This document shows positions 58,125 through 64,000 of a stretch of 64,000 nucleotides of DNA, piece after piece. The stretch is from Erodium maritimum (lineage: Eukaryota > Streptophyta > Magnoliopsida > Geraniales > Geraniaceae), in the NCBI GenBank assembly GCA_963921825.1, contig OY997594.1, positions 18,357,001-18,421,000 of the forward strand, written 5' to 3'. Made by a program: the position numbers and the translations under genes. The notes beneath the pieces are model-generated. The model was not told the DNA's origin and did no database searches. It saw only the letters and a list, made by a program, of their open reading frames with translations. The first letter of the stretch is position 1; each line of letters starts with the position of its first letter.

Positions 58125-61100
58125 CTAGCTCCAATCTAAACTCCAATCTATTCCCATTGACCTTACATGCCTCTCATGTTTAGGCAACGATAGTGCCTTA
58201 GTCAACGGGTCGGCTATGTTATCATCAGTTGCAATATAGGTGATCTTCACATCGCCTCGGTTCAGTATCTCTCTGATGAGGTGATATCGCCGCAGTACAT
58301 GTTTGGATTTGTTATGCGATCTGGGCTCTTTAGCTTGCGCAATAGCCCCTGTGTTGTCGCAAAATAGGTTCACCGGGCTGGATGGGTTTTTGATTACACC
58401 CAACCCTGCCGTGAACTTCCTAATCCACACAGCCTCCTTGGCCGCCTCTGCAGCCGCTATGTACTCGGCCTCTGTCGTGGAGTCAGCGACGGTGTCTTGC
58501 TTCACGCTCTTCCAGCTGAAAGCTCCGCCATTCAGCGTGAACACATATCCTGACTGACTTCTAAAGTCATCTGGATCTGTCTGGAAACTAGCGTCTACAT
58601 ATCCATTAACAACTAGTTCAGAATCATCTTTTCTCCCGTACACTAGAAACGCGTCCTTAGTTCTTCTCAAATATTTGAGAATCGCTTTGACCGCTATCCA
58701 GTGTTCCTCACCAGGGTTAGACTGATGTCTGCTGGTACAACTCAAGGCATATGAGACATCCGGTCTCGTGCATATCATGGAATACATGATCGATCCTACC
58801 GCCGAAGCGTATGGGATTCGCATCATTCTTTTCAGCTCATCAGGTGTCTTAGGACACTGAGTCTTGCTGAGATGAACGCCATGACGTGCGGGTAAGAGTC
58901 CTTTCTTGGAATCAAGCATTGAGAACCTACTCAATACCTTGTTCACATAGGTGCTTTGACTTAAACCCAAGACCCTCTTGGTGCGATCTCTATATATCTT
59001 AATCCCTAAGATATAAGCAGCATCGCCTAAGTCCTTCATTGAGAAACACTTCCCTAACCAAGCTTTAGTCTCGTGCAAGGTTGGGATGTCGTTTCCAATG
59101 AGTAGTATGTCATCGACATACAACACCAGAAAGGTAATCATACCCCCATTTGCCTTCTTGTAAACGCAAGGTTCATCTTCATTCTTGATAAAGCCAAATC
59201 CAATTACAGCTTCATCAAAACGAAGGTTCCAACTCCGAGAAGCTTGTTTCAATCCATAAATGGATTTCAACAACTTACAAATCTTTCCCTTATTCTTCGG
59301 ATCGACAAAACCTTCGGGTTGAGACATATAAACGTCCTCCGACAAATTTCCGTTTAGGAAAGCGGTTTTGACATCCATTTGCCATATCTCGTAATCGTGA
59401 TATGCAGCTATGGCAAGAAGAATTCGGATAGATTTGACCATAGCCACTGGGGAAAAGGTTTCCTCATAGTCAATCCCTTGGATCTGCCTATAACCTTTCG
59501 CCACTAGTCGGGCTTTGTAGGTCTGAGGGTTGCCTTCCATGTCCATCTTCACCTTGAAGATCCATTTGCATCCGATGGTTCTTACACCACCGATGGGATC
59601 AACCAGTTCCCAGACTTGGTTGTCCGACATGGATTGCATTTCCTCCCTCATGGCTCCCAGCCATAACTCAGAGTCGGGTCCGTCCACAGCTTCCTGAAAT
59701 GTAGCTGGATCATCGTGATCCACCACAAGCTCACCGTCACCTCCAGACACAAAGTAACCATATCTCGGAGGTGGACGACTAACCCTTTCAGATCGCCTTG
59801 GACCTTCTGGAATTATTGCAGGAACTGGTCCTTGCTCTACGACCATCTCAGGCTCTTCTACAGGGTTGTCCAGTGGATCAGTTGGATCTGTACCACCCTG
59901 AATTTCTTCTAGATGTACAACCCTCCCACTGACGTCTTTGGAAATAAACTCCCTTTCCATAAAGACCCCACCCCGAGCGACGAACACCGTGTTCTCGCTG
60001 GGTTTGTAGAAGTAGTACCCCATTGTTTCTTTGGGATACCCAACGAAGGTGCATTTATCAGATCTTGGTTCGAGCTTAGTCGGAACTAAACGTTTCACAT
60101 AAGCCTCGCAACCCCAAATCTTTAGGAAGGACAAAACGGGCTTTCTCCCGCGCCATTTCTCAAATGGTGTCCCTTCCACAGCCTTCGTCGGAGCCCGATT
60201 CAAAATGAATGCGGCCGTCTCCAGAGCATAACCCCAGAAAGAGATTGGGAGATCAGTCCCACTAATCATGGACCGGACCATATCCAATAAAGTCCGATTT
60301 CTCCGTTCGGACACACCATTCAATTGTGGTGTTCCGGGAGGAGTCCATTCCGAAAGGATCCCACTTTCTGCTAGATGATCTAAAAACTCTGTGGTCAAGT
60401 ATTCTCCACCTCGATCTGATCGAAGTGCTTTAATACTTTTCCCGAGCTGGTTTTCTACTTCCGTCTTAAACTCTTTGAATTTATCAAAAGCTTCAGACTT
60501 ATGTCTCATCAAATAGACATAACCATATCTACTGAAGTCGTCAGTAAATGTGATAAAGTAGCTAAAACCCCTCCTGGCAAGTGTGCTCATTGGTCCACAC
60601 ACATCCGAGTGTATTAGCCCCAATAAGTCACCCGCCCTTTCACCGCGACCGATGAAGGGCGCTTTAGTCAGTTTTTCCATCAAACAAGATTCGCATCTAT
60701 CAATCGAATGAAATTCGAATGGACTAAGAAGTCCACACTTGTGAAGTGTTGATATGCGTTTCTCGTTTATGTGGCCTAAACGACAATGCCATAAAAGAGT
60801 TTGGTCTAAATCATTGGACTTAGACCTCTTGGTATTTACATTATATATAGAGCTTGAGGCATTGTTATCCATATCCAATATGTACAATCCTCCAACCATT
60901 TTGGCGCTAGCATAAAATATATCATTGCATAAAATATTGAAAATCCCATTTCCAACATCAAAATTGTATCCTTCCTTGTCCAACAAAGAAATAGATACAA
61001 TATTCCTACTGAAAGTAGGTACACAATATACATTGTTCAAAACAAAAACTAGCCCACTTGGCAAAAGAAGACTTATGGATCCTACAGCAGTCGCCACAAC

Positions 61101-62150
61101 TCTAGTCTTGTTGCCCACTCTGAGGTCCACCTCGTCCTTCTTCAAGCTTCTCCTACCTTCCAGCCACTGCACATTAGTACAAATGTGAGATTCAGCCCCG
61201 GTATCCAATACCCATGAATCTTTGGAAGTAGTGAGATTTAGCTCTATAAAGAAAATACCTGATGAAGGCACAGTCCCACCGCCCTTCTTCAGATCATCCA
61301 GAAACTTCCTGCAATCTTTCTTCCAGTGACCAGGCTGTTGACAGTAGAAGCAGACATTCTCGACATCCTTCCCCTTCCTTGAGGACTCCCCGGTCCTAGG
61401 AGGGTTAGGACGCTTCGGATGCCTCATCTTTCCTGCCAAGTGCATAGGGGCCTTGCCCTTACCACTAACAGTTCCCTTATTCTTGAAACTGTTTCCCTGT
61501 CTGACCATCAGAACATCCTTGGATCCCTGATCCTTGACGTTCTTTTCAGCAGTTACCAACATTCCATGCAACTCTGAAATGGTCTTGTCCATATCGTGCA
61601 TATGATAGTTCATGACGAACGTAGCATATGAACGAGGAAGGGAACGCAGAACCACATCCGCTGCCATCTCGTTCTCTATCTTAAGACCCAGTCGATTAAG
61701 ATGTTCGAGATGCCCCTTCATCTTTAGGACATGAGGACCCACGGAGACTCCTGCTGACATTTTGCAGGAGAGAAGTTCATTAAGGACATTGTATCTCACG
61801 ATACGTGCCCTTTCCTTGAACATACCCTTTATGATCCCCATCATAGTATAGGGGTCATCAGAGTACTCCATGAACTGGTCTTGGAGATCAGACTCCATGC
61901 AGCCCAGCATAATACATGCCACATCTATAGAATCGCTAAGGTGCTTTTGGTATGCATCCTTAACGGCCCTAATGGCATTATTAGCTGGCTCCTCAGGGAT
62001 AGCCTGGTCTAGGACATATTCTTTGCGCTCGAATTTGAGGACTATCCTCAAGTTTCTGTCCCAGTCCAAGTAGTTTGTCCCACTTAGCTTGATCCTATCA
62101 AGAATGGTTTTTAGTGACAAACTACTATTGTTCGCTGAAGTACTTGCCAT
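58125..62150 (-). CDS. Ty1/copia gag-pol polyprotein, intact
   Basis: A 1341-residue polyprotein in one frame; the protease would cleave it into capsid and enzymes. Gag (1-260) starts MASTSANNSS, followed by a CCHC knuckle (C267, C270, H275, C280). Protease: D316-T-G within WVLDTGAESHIC. Integrase: zinc site H455, H460, C486, C489 and catalytic D516, D579, E615 with DD35E spacing. A linker holds RRSERVSRPPPRYG (785-798). Reverse transcriptase: D925 in WQMDVKTAF and YVDD at 1011-1014. RNase H: D1186, E1227, D1265, ending near 1341. All catalytic residues I checked are present. Integrase precedes reverse transcriptase, the Ty1/copia order. The style resembles TNT1/Tork-type plant elements, but I did not assign a lineage. 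The start is supported by the matching Met in element A. Confidence 0.97.
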   Translation of the reverse strand: MASTSANNSSLSLKTILDRIKLSGTNYLDWDRNLRIVLKFERKEYVLDQAIPEEPANNAIRAVKDAYQKHLSDSIDVACIMLGCMESDLQDQFMEYSDDPYTMMGIIKGMFKERARIVRYNVLNELLSCKMSAGVSVGPHVLKMKGHLEHLNRLGLKIENEMAADVVLRSLPRSYATFVMNYHMHDMDKTISELHGMLVTAEKNVKDQGSKDVLMVRQGNSFKNKGTVSGKGKAPMHLAGKMRHPKRPNPPRTGESSRKGKDVENVCFYCQQPGHWKKDCRKFLDDLKKGGGTVPSSGIFFIELNLTTSKDSWVLDTGAESHICTNVQWLEGRRSLKKDEVDLRVGNKTRVVATAVGSISLLLPSGLVFVLNNVYCVPTFSRNIVSISLLDKEGYNFDVGNGIFNILCNDIFYASAKMVGGLYILDMDNNASSSIYNVNTKRSKSNDLDQTLLWHCRLGHINEKRISTLHKCGLLSPFEFHSIDRCESCLMEKLTKAPFIGRGERAGDLLGLIHSDVCGPMSTLARRGFSYFITFTDDFSRYGYVYLMRHKSEAFDKFKEFKTEVENQLGKSIKALRSDRGGEYLTTEFLDHLAESGILSEWTPPGTPQLNGVSERRNRTLLDMVRSMISGTDLPISFWGYALETAAFILNRAPTKAVEGTPFEKWRGRKPVLSFLKIWGCEAYVKRLVPTKLEPRSDKCTFVGYPKETMGYYFYKPSENTVFVARGGVFMEREFISKDVSGRVVHLEEIQGGTDPTDPLDNPVEEPEMVVEQGPVPAIIPEGPRRSERVSRPPPRYGYFVSGGDGELVVDHDDPATFQEAVDGPDSELWLGAMREEMQSMSDNQVWELVDPIGGVRTIGCKWIFKVKMDMEGNPQTYKARLVAKGYRQIQGIDYEETFSPVAMVKSIRILLAIAAYHDYEIWQMDVKTAFLNGNLSEDVYMSQPEGFVDPKNKGKICKLLKSIYGLKQASRSWNLRFDEAVIGFGFIKNEDEPCVYKKANGGMITFLVLYVDDILLIGNDIPTLHETKAWLGKCFSMKDLGDAAYILGIKIYRDRTKRVLGLSQSTYVNKVLSRFSMLDSKKGLLPARHGVHLSKTQCPKTPDELKRMMRIPYASAVGSIMYSMICTRPDVSYALSCTSRHQSNPGEEHWIAVKAILKYLRRTKDAFLVYGRKDDSELVVNGYVDASFQTDPDDFRSQSGYVFTLNGGAFSWKSVKQDTVADSTTEAEYIAAAEAAKEAVWIRKFTAGLGVIKNPSSPVNLFCDNTGAIAQAKEPRSHNKSKHVLRRYHLIREILNRGDVKITYIATDDNIADPLTKALSLPKHERHVRSMGIDWSLDWS

Positions 62151-63684
62151 TTGATCTACACGACAAACAAAATATAATCAGTAAACTGAATAAATTTTAT
62201 GAAGATCAAGTTCAAACACCAACCAATTGATTCTAAACCTTTAGAACCTAAAACCAAGATCCTTGATTCACCCGATTAAGCTGAACTAATGCTCACTACT
62301 TAATCGAGCTATGTAGGTAGGACTCCATCCAATCACATCCAATGTGACTCTTGGCTAGGGTATGTACTCATGTACACGGCTTACCCTATCTAATACCCTA
62401 GCTCAACCTCAGGCTGAGAATCGTAGTCGGGTCCACCAATTTTCAACTATGGCCCGTCACTATGTGGGTGCTCCGCTAATGCGCACGACACCTACACATG
62501 TCGTCCAAACCTACTACCCCGCTTTCCCATGGATGCTCCGCTAATGCGCACGACACCCATAGGACGGGGAGGTAGTAAGGTGTTGATAATTGGGAGGTAT
62601 CGGACATGACCCGTTTTTACTTGTCCGGTTGTGTTTTAAACTTTTGGCACATCCTAGATGCGATGAGCACATCAACTACATTCCAAATGTAATGATGCCT
62701 CCAATTACATCCAATGTAATTCTTCCTTCGAACCCGTCAACTACATCCAATGTAATGACGATTCTAAGGGCTCACAGACAATGATTAAAACCAATTTTAT
62801 CTTTGCATGTGAGGTGATATGCTCGGTAAATTAAGTTAAGCATGCAATTCTAAAACACATAGAAAAGATCATGCAAAAACTAAACCAAGCATAAAGCGTT
62901 AAATATGTACATAATAGCCCACTAAACTAACTCCCACTAGCTTCTTGAGCTCCACCGACTCCAAGCCGATGTCAAAACCCGAGAAGCCACCAAATGACCT
63001 TTTCGCCCTTTCTTCGTCTTGAGTAAAATATTACAATTTAATACACGACTCGCAGGTCGGGAATTAATAAATATTACAAATAAGTGGTACGACGACCACA
63101 CCTCGAAAAAATAATTACACGCTAACTCTAACGGCTCGCAGGCCGTGAAAAGCGATAAATAATTAAATCAAACTCGGGGCTATTATGTACACCATGCCAA
63201 CATCACATCACACATCGTGTTATCAAACAAGCATGTTATCAAACATCATGTGATTTTCCGGTTTTAATTAATTGCCAAGTTTCGAAAATTTTTGATACTC
63301 GGTTTATCGAAACCGTTCAAAATTGAAACTTTTGAACATTTGATTTTTGAGTTCATCAAGACGGTTCCAAACTCGTCATGACTAACAAAACGGTTTAGCT
63401 CGGCATATTGACCATCCAATGGTCATGCTTGGCCTAGCTCCGTCCAACGGAGCCCCGTTCGGTCCCGGTTTCGGCTCCCCGAGAGTCCCGCTCCCGAGAC
63501 CCGAAAAATCAAATTTTTTTCAAAAATTCCAGATTTGATAAACTTTTCAAAAATTCATTTTTCATGCATTAAACCCATAAACAAGAATTTAAAACATGTT
63601 ATCAAACAATTTAGCAAATTAACATGCAAAACCGAAACTAGCAAGCAAAACCGAAAGTTCTCTTGTGAATCCCGAAGGTAACCA
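62151..63684. other. Long untranslated leader of copia B
   Basis: About 1.53 kb between primer site and gag ATG, with the same organisation as in copia A. GCTCCGCTAATGCGCACGAC is duplicated (near 62470 and 62535). A plus-strand 60-codon frame (62362-62544) is shared with A but is probably a by-product of high identity. Confidence 0.8.
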
Positions 63685-63697
63685 GGCTCTGATACCA
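63685..63697 (-). other. Primer binding site of copia B
   Basis: Minus strand TGGTATCAGAGCC, complementary to the 3' end of initiator tRNA-Met, one base from the 5' LTR. Confidence 0.95.
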
Positions 63698-63698
63698 C

Positions 63699-64000
63699 TG
63701 TTGGGTCTCGATGGAGGGTATGAACACATACTTGCAGCGGAAATAACTCGAGACCATGTCATAGAACACTACCAAATATTAGATACACAAGAGAATAAAC
63801 AATATGGATGTTTCCTTACCAACTAGTTCAAGAAAAGGAAGAGAACACCAAAGAAACGATGATCGGCTTGAGTCTCCAAGACGCCTACGTATCCAAATGG
63901 AATCAAAGCCACGTAGTTCTTCTTTAGATGACTCAAGAACACAACAAGAGGGGGGAAAAGTGCCAAACTCGAAATTGTAGTGTGAGAGGGAGAGAAGTTG
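63699..64000 (-). repeat. 5' LTR of copia B, first 302 bp only
   Basis: Identical by eye to 56435-56736. The rest lies outside the window. Confidence 0.9.

Larger units (their letters stand above)
56435..64000 (-). mobile_element. Ty1/copia element B, apparently intact, cut by window edge
   Basis: Left LTR 56435-58110, internal region 58111-63698 and the first 302 bp of the right LTR (63699-64000). Over those 302 bp I saw no difference from the left LTR. The 5 bp before the element are GTTGG; the matching copy should lie just beyond the window. The primer site, polypurine tract and one uninterrupted gag-pol ORF are all present, so this copy has everything expected of an autonomous element. 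It is inserted in LINE debris. Confidence 0.95.

Noticed and set aside
63685..63697. Possible tRNA-Met gene fragment
   Set aside because: Only the 13 bases complementary to the tRNA 3' end are present, at the expected primer-site position next to the LTR.

Overview
The window is plant nuclear DNA, most likely from a eudicot, and it consists almost entirely of transposable elements. The evidence is an intact Ty1/copia element primed by initiator tRNA-Met, a TRIM, L1-type LINEs with a plant-style C-terminal RNase H, PIF/Harbinger, hAT-like and Mutator-like DNA elements, foldback MITEs, and long LTRs with TGTCACGCCCC-type ends. I found no convincing host gene, tRNA, rRNA or CRISPR array. The species cannot be named from this sequence.

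Layout. 1-882 is the end of a gypsy-type LTR cut by the window edge. 941-12.6 kb is packed with retroposons that have short A tails: one at 941-4207 (minus, 11-bp target duplication, DUF4283/CCHC ORF1 remnant), one at 4320-5541 (plus, 15-bp duplication), one near 6125-7840 (minus, weak boundaries) and one at 8042-11380 (minus, weak duplication). Two foldback MITEs follow (11.4-12.45 kb). 13.5-15.0 kb is a broken Harbinger transposase. 15972-20340 is a LINE with endonuclease, reverse transcriptase and RNase H, bounded by a perfect 13-bp duplication and lacking ORF1. 20.3-24.9 kb holds further retroposon debris. 25410-27544 is a retroposon carrying an uninterrupted RRM-protein ORF, with an 11-bp duplication. 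29084-31569 is a hAT-like MITE split by a 1.6-kb Mutator-like element. 33184-44372 holds three 2.7-2.9 kb gypsy-type solo LTRs, two of them forming a nest and the third sitting in a TRIM. 44525-54982 is a Harbinger derivative split by a complete but coding-dead copia element (A, 46139-54559). 54.99-56.43 kb is LINE debris, and from 56435 to the window end is a second copia element (B) with one intact 1341-codon gag-pol ORF.

How the parts relate. Six two-level insertions can be read from target duplications or element ends: solo LTR in solo LTR, solo LTR in TRIM, copia A in Harbinger, copia B in LINE, Mutator-like in hAT-like, and the RRM retroposon in an AGGCG-rich repeat. Copia A has almost identical LTRs but destroyed proteins. 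It was therefore probably mobilised by proteins from a relative such as copia B. Several LINE-like units carry an ORF1-type gene, a 3' UTR and a tail but no reverse transcriptase, while the best LINE has ORF2 and no ORF1. That pattern is the most promising lead in the window.
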